Assembly: GCA_016946835.1 (NCBI GenBank) | Contig: JACVTC010000023.1 | Location: forward strand, 1 to 64,000 | Source of the DNA: Neocallimastix lanati (nom. inval.) | Lineage: Eukaryota > Neocallimastigomycota > Neocallimastigomycetes > Neocallimastigales > Neocallimastigaceae | DNA: 64,000 bases | Reading direction: 5' to 3' | Shown here: positions 11,932-21,717 of the stretch, in pieces | Layout of the letters: the number at the start of each line of letters is the position of its first letter | Position numbering within the stretch: the first letter of the stretch is position 1 | Translations under genes and position numbers: made by a program | Notes under the pieces: generated by a model | The model's database searches: none | The model's input: only the letters and a program-made list of their open reading frames with translations | Told to the model about the DNA's origin: nothing

Positions 11932-13266
11932 ATGAACGCCGCCACTACTACTACACCTTTTGTCCAAAAACTCAATGGAAAAAATTTTCGTACTTGGTAC
12001 CTCTTTATTCAAAATTTCCTTAAAGGAAAGAGACTATTCCAATATACTGAAGTCGACATCATTGCTGAACGAACCAACGTCTTTAATCAATTAATTAATG
12101 ATCTCCAAAATCTACAAGCTCAGGCCGAGAATAATCAAAATAACCGGGAACTTCAAGCCAATATCCAAAATATTCAAGAACAGTTGATTCAACAACAGAA
12201 CGCTATAGAAGAGGCGGTTGCCAACGACGCTATGGCTAACTCCATAATCATCGCTAATGTAACAGATAAAGTTTTAAAATTTATCGAAAGGAGAGAAAAA
12301 GTATTTGAAAAAATGGAGAAACTTAAACAACTCTACGAAAGAGACGAAGAAGAAGAACATTATATTTGGTACAAGAGGCTCTATGAACTTAAAGCAAGTG
12401 ACATCAATAACACTATGGATGTCATAAATGAAATTATGGAACTTTTCAATATGTTACATGACACAAATTTAAATCCAAACAATTTAGAAAAACTCACAAT
12501 TTTACACAATGCTCTTCCAAATGAAATCAAAAATATTGTCAATTTTAGCGCAGACGTCAACCTGATTGAATTCTACAATGATATCAAAAATAAGATTTTT
12601 ATTAGAAAATATAATAGTAAGTCCAATAGACTCACTAGTTTAAACAACAATTATATTCAAAATTCTCAAGAAGACAACATGGACCTTGATTATGATCTTA
12701 ACCACGTCTACCATCATACTAAAAATCTACGCAACTCAAAATCTTATCCTTCCAACAAGAAATTTTGTCACATTTGTAAAATCAACGGACATTCCACTGA
12801 CGAATGTTTTTTCAATGCGAAGACAAACAAAAGAATTCGAAACTCAAAAAATTACAAAAACAAAAGTATCAATCAAAAGAAACATAAATATAATTACAAA
12901 AAACAAACTGGATCATTAAAAAACATCGAACATAACGATGACTATGTCTCCTTCAATGAACTTTATAATAACTATTATGATTATTCCATTAATAGCATTG
13001 AATATACCGATGATGAATCCATAAATAACATAGAAACAATGGATAATCACATGATAACAACTAATAATAATTTTATATTAAACAACAATTTTAATAATAA
13101 TATTTCATTTTTCATTAATTTTTTACTTTCAAATGATCATGTGTATAGTTGGGGTTGCTCAGCATATCATCCATTTATGAATACAAAACCGTATCGTCAA
13201 GTAAATGATAAAAATATATTCAACATAAATAAAAGAAAATTTAATAGTAATGATAATAAATACTAA
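11932..13266 (+). CDS. Retrotransposon Gag, Ty1/copia type (444 aa)
   Basis: An open frame of 444 residues starting at the first ATG, ~20 bp after the LTR remnant. Residues ~1-30 (FVQKLNGKNFRTWYLFIQNF) match the start of UBN2/Retrotran_gag-type copia Gag proteins. Residues ~55-110 are Gln/Asn-rich and helical. A CCHC zinc knuckle, CHICKINGHSTDEC (C-x2-C-x4-H-x4-C), lies at about residues 281-294 and is followed by a basic Asn/Lys tract. The C-terminus is Asn/Tyr-rich and ends in a short segment (YSWGCSAYHPF) resembling the start of a copia protease. The frame looks whole. Family role: virus-like-particle capsid and RNA packaging. No pol follows. Confidence 0.85.
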   Translation: MNAATTTTPFVQKLNGKNFRTWYLFIQNFLKGKRLFQYTEVDIIAERTNVFNQLINDLQNLQAQAENNQNNRELQANIQNIQEQLIQQQNAIEEAVANDAMANSIIIANVTDKVLKFIERREKVFEKMEKLKQLYERDEEEEHYIWYKRLYELKASDINNTMDVINEIMELFNMLHDTNLNPNNLEKLTILHNALPNEIKNIVNFSADVNLIEFYNDIKNKIFIRKYNSKSNRLTSLNNNYIQNSQEDNMDLDYDLNHVYHHTKNLRNSKSYPSNKKFCHICKINGHSTDECFFNAKTNKRIRNSKNYKNKSINQKKHKYNYKKQTGSLKNIEHNDDYVSFNELYNNYYDYSINSIEYTDDESINNIETMDNHMITTNNNFILNNNFNNNISFFINFLLSNDHVYSWGCSAYHPFMNTKPYRQVNDKNIFNINKRKFNSNDNKY

Positions 13267-13338
13267 AAAACAATAAATAATATTAATAATTCCAAACTCA
13301 TATTTTAATCATATTAAAAATAAGTTTGAGTGGGGAAT

Positions 13339-13584
13339 GTTATAAATATTGATTTAAAATAATAAAATAAATTATTTGAAATAAATAAATTAAAATTCGT
13401 AATTTAATTAAAGTATTAGCAATTATTTTTATAAATTTGTAATTGAATTTATTCGCAATTTTTTATGTAAATTAGAAATAGTTTTGATCAAATGATAAAT
13501 AAAATCAAGCCACAACATGTGTATAAATGTCATTAATTTTACCCTAATTTTATATCCTTGTAATTACCTTATTATTTTATAAAT

Positions 13585-13615
<31 letters not shown>

Positions 13616-13648
13616 ATTAAATAAATAAATGATATACTATATTTATTA
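13339..13648 (+). repeat. 3' LTR of the gag-only element
   Basis: Starts with TGTTATAAATATT right after a purine-rich tract and ends with the segment repeated at 11820-11910. It contains TATA-like GTATAAATG near 13521. Confidence 0.6.
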
Positions 13649-14395
13649 ATAATTAATAAATTACTTGAATAGTATTAAAAAAATTGGAATTAAATTATTC
13701 GGTTATATTATAGAGAAGCAATTTAGCAGAGTTTTTTATCTAACAGCCGTACTCTATAAATAAGGATTATGTGAGTGAATTAATTTATTCTTTTTAATAA
13801 TGCACAAACTCTTTTAATATTAATTATAATATTTATTAATGATTGTTGGAAGGATTAATTATTTCTTAGTTTTTATATTACATTAATCCCCTTGCAGATT
13901 AGAAATATAACAAAGTAACTGATTAGAAATTAATTGTCCTAATCAGTTAACAAATATGATAAGGAAGTGGAATGTCTACTAGAAATAGACTTCCTTTTAT
14001 TAATTATAGGTTGTTTATAATATCAATTTCTTCTATTGTTTTTTTATTTTTATGTTTCACAAACTTCTCAATGCTTATGTAACATAGGTAAAAATTTAAT
14101 ATTTTAACAATAATATTTTTATTATTGCTTGCTATTTTATTACTATTATCAAAATGGAATAAGTTTTAAATGTTTTATAAAAAAAAAAAAAAAAAAAAAA
14201 AAAATATATATTTAAAAATTAACCACTACATACATCATAGATTTATTCAAACTTTATGTTCTCGCCCGGATTCTCGACCAAATTTTTTTTGATTCAAATT
14301 TTATTTTAATATAAAACTAATTTTCTATTAACATTATAGAAATTGTTAGAAATGAACGGAAAACAAAAATAATTTTTTTTTTTTTTTTATTTATT
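13649..14395. other. AT-rich spacer
   Basis: No coding signal. Bases 13905-13955 contain a short imperfect inverted pair around CTGATTAGAAATTAATTG...CCTAATCAG. Homopolymer runs lie at ~14181-14205 and ~14370-14390. Confidence 0.5.
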
Positions 14396-15150
14396 GTATG
14401 TAGGGGTCAATTCTGGTAAACCTTTCCTTTTCCCTGGGTGTCTTAACCTTTTTCCTTAAATAAGATGGAATTGTTTGTGCTTTTTCTTTCCATTTTCTTC
14501 TATTCTCTTTACAAAAATTCTATATTCGGTGCTATAAATTCCCAATAAAGCGGCAACTAAAGCTTGGTTATCTTGGCGACAATCTCTTTCCAATTTTTCG
14601 TCATAATACTTTTCTGGTCTAGGTCACAGAGGATCACAGCGAATCAGGTCCTTTAGGGAGATCTTCGTAGGGTTGTCAGATTCTAATTTCATGAATTCCT
14701 TTTGTACTGATGATCGAACTAGGTAGTTTGATATACCTTTCCTTCTTCCGTGCAGTCAATCGCACTGGTGGGTCTGTTGAACTCCACTAAATAATTGTAG
14801 ACTTTCCCCTTATTCATGCATTAGCTTTAGGAACTTAGATTTCATTAGCTCCTTATCTTCTTCTAATTGAAAATTAGCCCTCATTTCCTTGAACAACTTC
14901 GCTATGTCGAGACGTCTTTATTGGGTTTCCTTCCGGCTAGCTTAATACCACAGAGCAGCACTTCCTTTTCTATGGTCGGTAACGTAGTATACCTTTGCCT
15001 GTTCGTCGTAAAGGTATCTACTAGCGTATCGATAGAAGTGAGTTTTGCATCTAATGATAAAAGTATTCACGATCTTACTGAGTGTTTAAGTATTGGCATT
15101 CAAATTACTGCTGAGAATATTTCTAGTACTACCCCTAACACCTTTTGAGT
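14396..15150 (-). mobile_element. Degraded coding sequence, unidentified, possibly retroelement gag (fossil)
   Basis: The base composition is clearly that of coding DNA. The minus strand gives protein-like stretches such as AGRKPNKDVSTSR, FQLEEDKELMKSKFLKLMHE, RPEKYYDEKLERDCRQDN and ALLGIYSTEYRIFVKRIEEN, interrupted several times. The plus-strand frame at 14867-15148 is likely a shadow. The charged helical character and the neighbours suggest gag, but no zinc knuckle or other motif proves it. Confidence 0.35.
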
Positions 15151-16200
15151 ACTTCTATATTAATGCAATTATTCAGAATATTTGTTATTATGTTTGTTAA
15201 TATAATGCAGTTAAATTTTGAGTATTATTTCGTAATTTTCCTTTGAATCATGACCAATATAATCTAACCCATAGGGTTAGATTATATAATCGTAGGTTAG
15301 GGTTAGGGGCAAATGCATAACTGTTAGAAATATTAAATTTTAGTAGAATATATCTATATGGACAAATGAAATCATGTACCCAAACATAAGTAATTCCATT
15401 TTAAATATACAGTACTAGCACAATAGTCTCAATTAGTTTAGTATCTTTTCTAATAATAGTATATGTAAGGGTAACATCCTTATCTGCAACCTTAACCAGC
15501 ATTCCATGAATTTAGTTATTAATCATTGCTTTATTACTTTATTATAAATTATAAATTTAATAAAGTGTAATTTCATAGCGTTTTACAATGATTTTAATGA
15601 ATTGATTAAAGTTTAAAACAAAATAAATTAATAATTTATTTTGTGAAAATTAAGTTTCAAAATTTAATCATGATTCTTTTAACATTGTTTTTAAATTGAA
15701 AATAAAGATTTTATTTATAATATTAAAATAATAAATAGATAATAAATGTACTTAATTTAAATTACTTAGTATTTAGTTTAATTATATTTTTCTAAATTTA
15801 GCTATAGTTTATAAATTTATTATTTAATAAAATTCATTAAGATAGTTTTATTTTAAAATATATGTAATTTAAATAAAATAATATATTATCAATGTATTTA
15901 GGAAAAGTATAAATAGAAGATAGTTTTCATATTTCTTTTCGATGTAATTGTTATTAACTATTAATAATTATATAATATCAAGAAAAAATAATTTTAAAAA
16001 AAAATTTTTAATAAAATAAAATCTTATTGTATTGTTATTGTAATCTATTTTGGTGTTTCTTTTACAATAACAATTACCTTTTCCTTAATAAAATAAGTTA
16101 CAATAACTTTGTATCTACTAGCTCAAGATTTTTTTCGGTCTACCGCCAGTATAGAGTTTTAAAAGCTACCGAGTGGAATTAGTTTTAAGAGCTACCAGAG
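15151..16200. other. AT-rich spacer with an inverted repeat carrying telomere-like motifs
   Basis: Non-coding. The palindrome is listed separately. At 16150-16205 the unit AGAGCTACC/AAAGCTACCG recurs at the edge of the NRPS fragment. Confidence 0.5.
15257..15309. repeat. Perfect 14-bp inverted repeat with TTAGGG-type motifs
   Basis: ATATAATCTAACCC at 15257-15270 and GGGTTAGATTATAT at 15274-15287 are perfect reverse complements around a 3-base centre. GGTTAGGGTTAGGGG follows at 15295-15309. These are CCCTAA/TTAGGG-like units on both strands in a setting that otherwise has almost no G or C. Confidence 0.75.
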
Positions 16201-16207
16201 CTACCAT

Positions 16208-17154
16208 TTAGGAATCACTAATCAATAAGTTTTGGATTTGTAATTGAGGGTGTAAATGAACATTATTTTTATATAAATTTATCTGTTCATATTCGTTATT
16301 AAACATTTCTTTATAAAAGGATAATACTTTCACATAATAATCTGTTTTTCGTCTTCTATTTTGATATATTGCGTAATCTATAAAGTCAATTTCTATATCA
16401 TCTAATATTTTTGAATTATATTGATCATTTATATATTTTAAAATTAATTGAAAAGACATTCCATTACATATAATATGATGAATATCTATTAATAAAACTT
16501 CATTATTAATAAATTCAAAATGAATTAATGGTGCCTTCGATAAATTGAATGGTCGAATAAATTCAGTTGCATTTTCATATGAATATTCCTCAAATTCAAG
16601 AGTACAATTATCATCAATGACTCCATAAACCTGCATTTCACTTCCTACTTCTTTCTGATAATATCTTGATCTCAATATCTCTTGATTTTTAAATAAATTT
16701 CAAATGCTTAATTTAAGTTTAGATATATTTATATTTTCATTTATATATAAAAATAAAGGAATATTATGATACTATCATCATATTTAATTGAATCGAAGTA
16801 TACCCCTAGCTGTTGAGACGTTACTGGGAAGGTCTTGGAATTCATTTTGCTAATTTTTTCAATTTTTATTCCATTATTTATATTTTCGTCCTTTCTTAAT
16901 TCGATTTGCTTACTTAGATTACATAAAAAAATTACATAATAGTGAATTATTCATAATTTCTCTCATAACTTTACACTGAATTTTTTTTCAATTTCCGAGG
17001 AAACTCTAATTGCATTTAGACTATCACCACCAATTTCATAAAAATCAGTCATTTTACCAATACCTGAAATATCAATGTTGAATACTTCACTGAAAATTTG
17101 ACAAAGTTCCTTTTCTGTATCCGTTTCTGGTAGAATATATTTATCTTTTACCAT
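16208..17154 (-). pseudogene. NRPS fragment: peptidyl carrier protein followed by condensation domain
   Basis: Minus strand, 5' to 3'. At 17154-16963 there is a carrier domain (TETEKELCQIF-like region, then FYEIGGDSLNAIRVSSEIEK) with the GGDSL phosphopantetheine site. Near 16840-16790, in another frame, is the start of a condensation domain (FPVTSQQLGVYFDSIK). At 16675-16208 the domain continues with HHIICNG in place of the usual HHxxxDG, then DFIDYAIYQNRRRKTDYY. The adenylation domain expected upstream of the carrier is missing: sequence after 17160 is a gypsy gag remnant on the other strand. Stops or shifts follow the carrier and lie inside the condensation domain, so this is a broken piece of a larger synthetase. 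Anaerobic fungi are known to carry NRPS genes, some of bacterial affinity. The product is unknowable from this fragment. Confidence 0.85.
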
Positions 17155-17164
17155 TCAAGAAAAT

Positions 17165-18015
17165 GATTTAAACTTCAGAGTGGTTAACAAACCACCATCA
17201 TTTACCGGAAGAAAAGAAGAATTTGAAGGCTTCCTGACTAGGGTTGAATTAGCCATGGAATCAAAGTCGAACCAATTTAAAGACGAAGAAAGCAAAGTAC
17301 GATTTCTTTTGTCTTACATGCTTGGAAAACCTTTGGAATGGGTCCCTTGCTTGCGTAGAAATAATAGTCCGTTACTTAACTCGTACGATGATTTCGTGAA
17401 AGAGTTAAAATCAAACTTCGGTATTTATACCATTGAGTCCATTGTTGCAAATAGTAAGCTTTATCAGAAGAAGAATGGGCACGTATTTGAATATATTTCA
17501 GAATTCCAAAGGATCGTTCGATACTCTGACTTTAATGAAAGTGCAAAAATATATATGTTTATTAGAGGATTAAAACAATCATTAAGAGAAAAACCTGCTC
17601 TAGTCGATCCAAATCCTAGATCTCTTGCTAGGTTAACTGTTACCGTATTAAATATAGAAAGCTTACTCAGAAGAAATGAAAAGGTAGAATTTTTCAGTAA
17701 TACTGCTGCGTATAACGTCCAGATGGATATTGATCTTTACTGTATAAAAAGAGGTCCCAAAGAGAGAAAATATACTTACCGTCTGATAAAATATAAAGGA
17801 GACATTTTTCTGAAGAAAGAAAGATGGGCATTTGCTTCCTATGCAAACAACCAGGACATCTCAAATTCAATTGTTCAAACAAGATTAAACCAAAAAATTT
17901 AAGATTGATCATAAAAGGAAAAGATACTAATGATAATGTTATGGAAAACTCTTCAAATATGGGAAGAATAAGAAGACTTACTGAACGTGAAGAACTTTTA
18001 ATGATGAGTTTATAA
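17165..18015 (+). mobile_element. Ty3/gypsy gag remnant with zinc knuckle (fossil)
   Basis: Frame 17180-17902 opens with PPSFTGRKEEFEGFLTRVE and continues with the retrotransposon-gag capsid pattern (LLSYMLGKPLEWV ... FVKELKSNFG ... FEYISEFQRIV). At 17824-17880, in an overlapping frame, is a CCHC knuckle, CFLCKQPGHLKFNC. The segment holds gag only and no pol follows. It has about one or two breaks. It lies directly against the NRPS fragment on the opposite strand, so its insertion, or a later deletion, probably removed the rest of that gene. Confidence 0.85.
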
Positions 18016-18850
18016 ATAATAAATTAAACTATTAATAATAAACAATTAAATAAACAATTATTGTTTATTTTATATTATTTTAATCTAATTAATATTAATT
18101 ATGTATTATTTAAATATTTAATATTTTTATAATTTAAATGTTTATAATCTAAAAATTAATTACTTTATTATAATTTAATTATTTATTATTTTTAAATTCC
18201 GTTTTTTAATTATTTTTAATTTTTAATTTTCATTCTTTATCAATTTGAAAAACGATTCTATTATCTTAATTTGAAGTTATTACTTATCTTTTACAATGTT
18301 GAGGTTCATATTGTAAAAGGAGTGTGAACATTAATAAATAGATAAATTAACTAACTAAATTACACTAAAGAAATTATTACTACACATTATATAATTTATA
18401 AATAATAAATATTTTTAATAATAGTTCTTTAAATAAAATTTATAACTATTTTATTGTTAAAAATAACTTTATTAATATTAATATTCATTTTTATAACAAT
18501 ATGGGAAACCTTTCAATTATTACTATTCCTAATTTATTTTTTACTACTATTTCTAATTCTTTTCTCAGAAAGGCCCCCTCATAAAAAATATGGATTATAC
18601 ATATTTTTTATATTATTTAATTGCATTATTAAATCCAATCATATAAATTAATTATATAAATTAATATTTAAAATAATAAAATATAATTAATATAAAAAAT
18701 TATTAATATAGAATATAAGAAAATTATTAATAGTATAGAATATAATAATATATTTTTATATAATAAATTATCAAGAATTTAATTAAAAATATCATTATTA
18801 TTCTATTCTTCATCAACAATTAATATATAGCGTTAATAGAAACTATTATT
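18016..18850. other. AT-rich spacer
   Basis: No convincing coding signal. The frame at 18454-18651 is a hydrophobic low-complexity run (Leu/Ile/Phe) of the kind random AT-rich DNA yields. Confidence 0.5.
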
Positions 18851-19992
18851 TTAGACAAATACACATGGTCTATTATTAGTAACAATAATAGGAGACTTAA
18901 ATTTACCACTGATATATATAACATCTTGGCCACCAATCCATGGTTTTAGATAAGCCCAACTGTTATCACTAGAATTACCTTTAAAATCCTCCCTTCTGTC
19001 ATAGTCATCAAAAAAATTAAACGAAGTTTCAGCCTGATAATTAGAAAAGTTCCAGTTGGTACACCAATAAGAAAAACTACCTAAAGAACATATAAGACTT
19101 GTTTTTCCACAATTACCCTTACCAGATATAAAAATAGGACGAGGTCTTTCACCTCTTCTAACTTCTTTGTTGTACCATCTTCTTACCCATTCATCTAAAT
19201 AATCAAGAGCCTTTTTAAGTTCATATGGAATATGAAAAACACCCCAATAAGGAGATTTTTCAATTGGCTTATTTTTAAAGTATTCATTAAGTACCGAATT
19301 ATAGTTTAAATGCCTGGACATAAAAATACAAGAGAAATCAGGTATTTCTAAGATCTTTCGGCGAACTTCGTATTTTGTAAGATTAGGGTGATTCAATAAA
19401 AGGTCTCTTAACCACATACAGAATTCGATTTCCTTTTCAGAGAGTTTGTATGCTTTGGTTTTTTTAAGAGAGTTTTTGGATTGTTCTTTTTCATATTTTT
19501 TTTCTTCTAATATTTTTAATTCTGATTTCCAATCATAATTTGAATAAATCTTCCACTCTTCTTCAGGAAGATTTTTACGTTGCTTAGTAACGTAATCCAA
19601 CATATGGTAGGAATCCTTTGTTTCGTCAGTTGATTTGGGATTTTTAAATTTGATATTAGGATGGCTTCTTTCCATTTTTTTATTTCTTTATCTAAAGGCC
19701 ATTCATCACTATCATATTTTTTGAAATGCTCTTTTGTGGATAGTAATAATGGTACATCCCAAATATCTTCTTTTCTAGTAGAGAATCCCTTTTTATTTTT
19801 TCCAATATATTTTAAATAAAAATGATAGTGTTCATGGTCAAGGGACTCATGATCTTGTTCAATACTGCCAACCCATAACCAGTAATCCGCTGGCCATAGT
19901 TTAGTACAGTTATTGAATACAAGAGAGCCCCAATAATTATGAGCAAAAGTTACAATAAATTCTAATTTATCTTTAATATAAAATTTAGTCAT
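18851..19992 (-). mobile_element. Endogenous CRESS-DNA-type Rep (HUH endonuclease + SF3 helicase), fossil
   Basis: Minus strand, two overlapping frames (19992-19516 and 19675-18851). The N-terminal part contains HEHYHFYLKY, matching the HUH metal-binding motif II of Rep initiators. The C-terminal part holds a superfamily 3 helicase: Walker A in FISGKGNCGKTSL, Walker B in FNFFDDYD, and motif C in PIIVTNNRP, with the usual spacing. The combination and order are those of Rep from geminivirus/genomovirus-like circular ssDNA replicons and related plasmids. It has about one break, so it is young compared with the gypsy remnants. The first ATG lies only 8 bp from an origin-like stem-loop. No capsid gene was seen. 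Source could be a virus or a Rep-coding plasmid. Confidence 0.85.
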
Positions 19993-19999
19993 TTTTTAA

Positions 20000-20059
20000 G
20001 TGTCCGAAAAGCTTTTTCTAGTAGTTAATGATATTAGAAAAAGCGTCGGACACGGACAC
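20000..20059. promoter_or_regulatory. Rep-origin-like stem-loop with iterons
   Basis: GCTTTTTCTA (20011-20020) pairs perfectly with TAGAAAAAGC (20035-20044), and TGTCCGA (20001-20007) with TCGGACA (20046-20052). The loop is 14 bases (20021-20034); on the rep strand it reads ATATCATTAACTAC, similar in kind but not identical to the NANTATTAC nick site of CRESS origins. GGACAC is repeated directly at 20048-20053 and 20054-20059 and once inverted at 20000-20005, an iteron arrangement next to the rep start. Confidence 0.7.
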
Positions 20060-20062
20060 TTT

Positions 20063-20083
20063 ATATATTGCTAAGCAATATAT
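20063..20083. repeat. Second perfect hairpin beside the Rep origin
   Basis: ATATATTGCT and AGCAATATAT are perfect 10-bp arms around one base, 3 bp after the last iteron. Confidence 0.7.
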
Positions 20084-20633
20084 TATATTAAAAATTCATG
20101 AATGAAATATCAAATATAAAAATAGTAATTTTTAAAAATAATAAAAAGAAATTTATAAATTATTTCAATTTTAACATATCTTAAAATTTATGTAATAAAT
20201 TTTATGTTTACAGAATGTGAAGCATTTCGACATAATTTATGTATAATCATCATAAAATTTTGTACAATGTGCATAATATATGTAATACGCCACTATTTTC
20301 AACGTATATTTTTATTTATTGTATTTTAGCATTAAAAAAATAAAATAAAAACAAAAAAAATGAATAAATAAAAGAATAAATGTATTTTATCATTAAAAAA
20401 ATAAAATAAAAACAAAAAAAAAAAGAATAAATGTATTTTAGCATTAAAAAAATAAAATAAAAACAAAAAAAGAATAAATAAAAGAATAAATAAGTTTTCT
20501 GCTAAGAATTTTATTTTATTTTTATTTTTTTTTAATTTTATAATTATTATTTTATTATTAATAATATTTTTATTATAATTTAATTATATATATATATATA
20601 TATTTTTTTTTTTTTTATAATTTTATATATATA
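20084..20633. other. AT-rich spacer containing a ~60-bp tandem repeat
   Basis: Bases ~20324-20490 hold three copies of a ~58-64-bp unit (TGTATTTTAGCATTAAAAAA... AATAAAAGAATAAA), the middle copy with ATC for AGC. The rest is non-coding. Confidence 0.7.
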
Positions 20634-20699
20634 GCATTAATAGAGGTAGAATATTTGCCTTCCAAGCAAATGGCCCGGGTTCGATTCCCGGTTAACGCA
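20634..20699 (+). tRNA. tRNA-Gly (anticodon TCC), short D-arm, possibly a pseudogene
   Basis: The acceptor arms GCATTAA (20634-20640) and TTAACGC (20692-20698) form six of seven pairs, with one A-C mismatch. The anticodon arm TTTGC/GCAAA (20654-20658 and 20666-20670) encloses loop CTTCCAA with anticodon TCC at 20661-20663. The T-arm CCGGG/CCCGG encloses TTCGATT. Bases 20643-20652 hold only about ten nucleotides where a normal D-arm needs about sixteen, and the usual GG-containing D-loop is absent, so the total is 66 rather than ~72 nt. The anticodon and T arms are perfect. The D-arm loss and mismatch suggest a decaying copy; function cannot be excluded. Confidence 0.75.
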
Positions 20700-21045
20700 T
20701 TTTTCATTATTTTTTTTATAAAAAAATTTAAAATATATATTATAAAATAAAACAAAATTTATTAATACATAGGAAATATCAGAAATGGAGGGTTACAAAT
20801 TATAAAAATGCTTAATAAAAATTGTTTCAAGACCTATAAATTTTGAATATAAATTGTTAATTGAAATAATAATTAAATTTTAATTTACATAAAAAAAATA
20901 TTATTGAAATATTAATGGATAAATTTATATTTACAAAAGAAAAAAAAAAAATTCATTATTTATATAATTTTTAACCTATTATTTTTATTTAAAAATTTAA
21001 AATATATATATATATATATTTTAAATTTTATATAAATATATGTAT
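20700..21045. other. AT-rich spacer
   Basis: Nothing recognised. Confidence 0.5.
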
Positions 21046-21717
21046 TGATAAAGTACGCCTGGTTCAGTATCTCTTACTGGGAGAAGTTATATAATTTATT
21101 TATGAAATTTATTAAAATAATATAATTTTATTTATTTATTTATTAAATATTTATTTATTTATTTTATAATTTAAATTTATTTAATTAACTACTAAATTTT
21201 ATTAAATTCATATTGAATATTACTAAATTAATTTTATTAATAAAAAAAATATATTTAATTTGATATTATAATTTTAATTGAATGAATGGCAATTTGCAAA
21301 ATTGCAAAATTACAAAGAATAAATATAAAGAAAAAGCTATTCTTTATATAATACTCTTTAATTATAAACTATTTTAAAATAATAAGAATTAAAAAGTATA
21401 ATATAAATAATAAAATATTTATAATAATTAGAACATATAAAAATATAATAAAAATATAATAAAAATAATTAAAATGAAATAAAATAAAACTTAATTAATT
21501 TATAAATTATTTACATAACATAAAATTTATGATATAAATTTTATTTTACATTGATTTTATGTATTTAATAGAATTTATGATGTTGCATAAATTTATCTTA
21601 TATCACGTTATTTCTGGATCATTTTATAAATCATATGATAATTAATCAAGTGATTAATTGATTTATTAATAAAATAATTAATTAATAATTAAGGTTTTTT
21701 TTTTTCATTTCATATCA
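21046..21717 (+). mobile_element. MITE family A, copy 1 (672 bp), 4-bp TSD GTAT
   Basis: Begins TGATAAAGTACGCC and ends CATTTCATATCA, with TGATA/TATCA as terminal inverted pentamers. GTAT lies on both sides (21042-21045 and 21718-21721). An inverted relative with the same ends and its own 4-bp duplication is at 30252-31496. There is no coding capacity, so it is a non-autonomous DNA transposon. Confidence 0.75.

Larger units (their letters stand above)
11820..13648 (+). mobile_element. Copia-like element with gag only, between LTR remains
   Basis: An almost identical ~91-97-bp stretch occurs at 11820-11910 and 13552-13648 (ATATCCTTGTAATTACC ... TATACTATATTTATTA), matching the 3' ends of two LTRs in direct orientation. 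The right LTR appears to start at 13339 (TGTTATAAATATTG) directly after a purine tract (GAGTGGGGAA), giving a ~310-bp LTR; the left one lacks its first two thirds. Between them lies one intact gag ORF and no pol. It looks like a non-autonomous or internally deleted copy. The near identity of the repeats suggests it is the youngest retroelement here. Confidence 0.75.

Noticed and set aside
12686-12919. Second frame inside gag
   Set aside because: Overlaps the intact gag ORF in another frame and shows no motif. No evidence for a separate protein.
18454-18651. 65-aa membrane-protein-like frame
   Set aside because: Composition matches that expected from random AT-rich DNA, with no homologous copy in the window.
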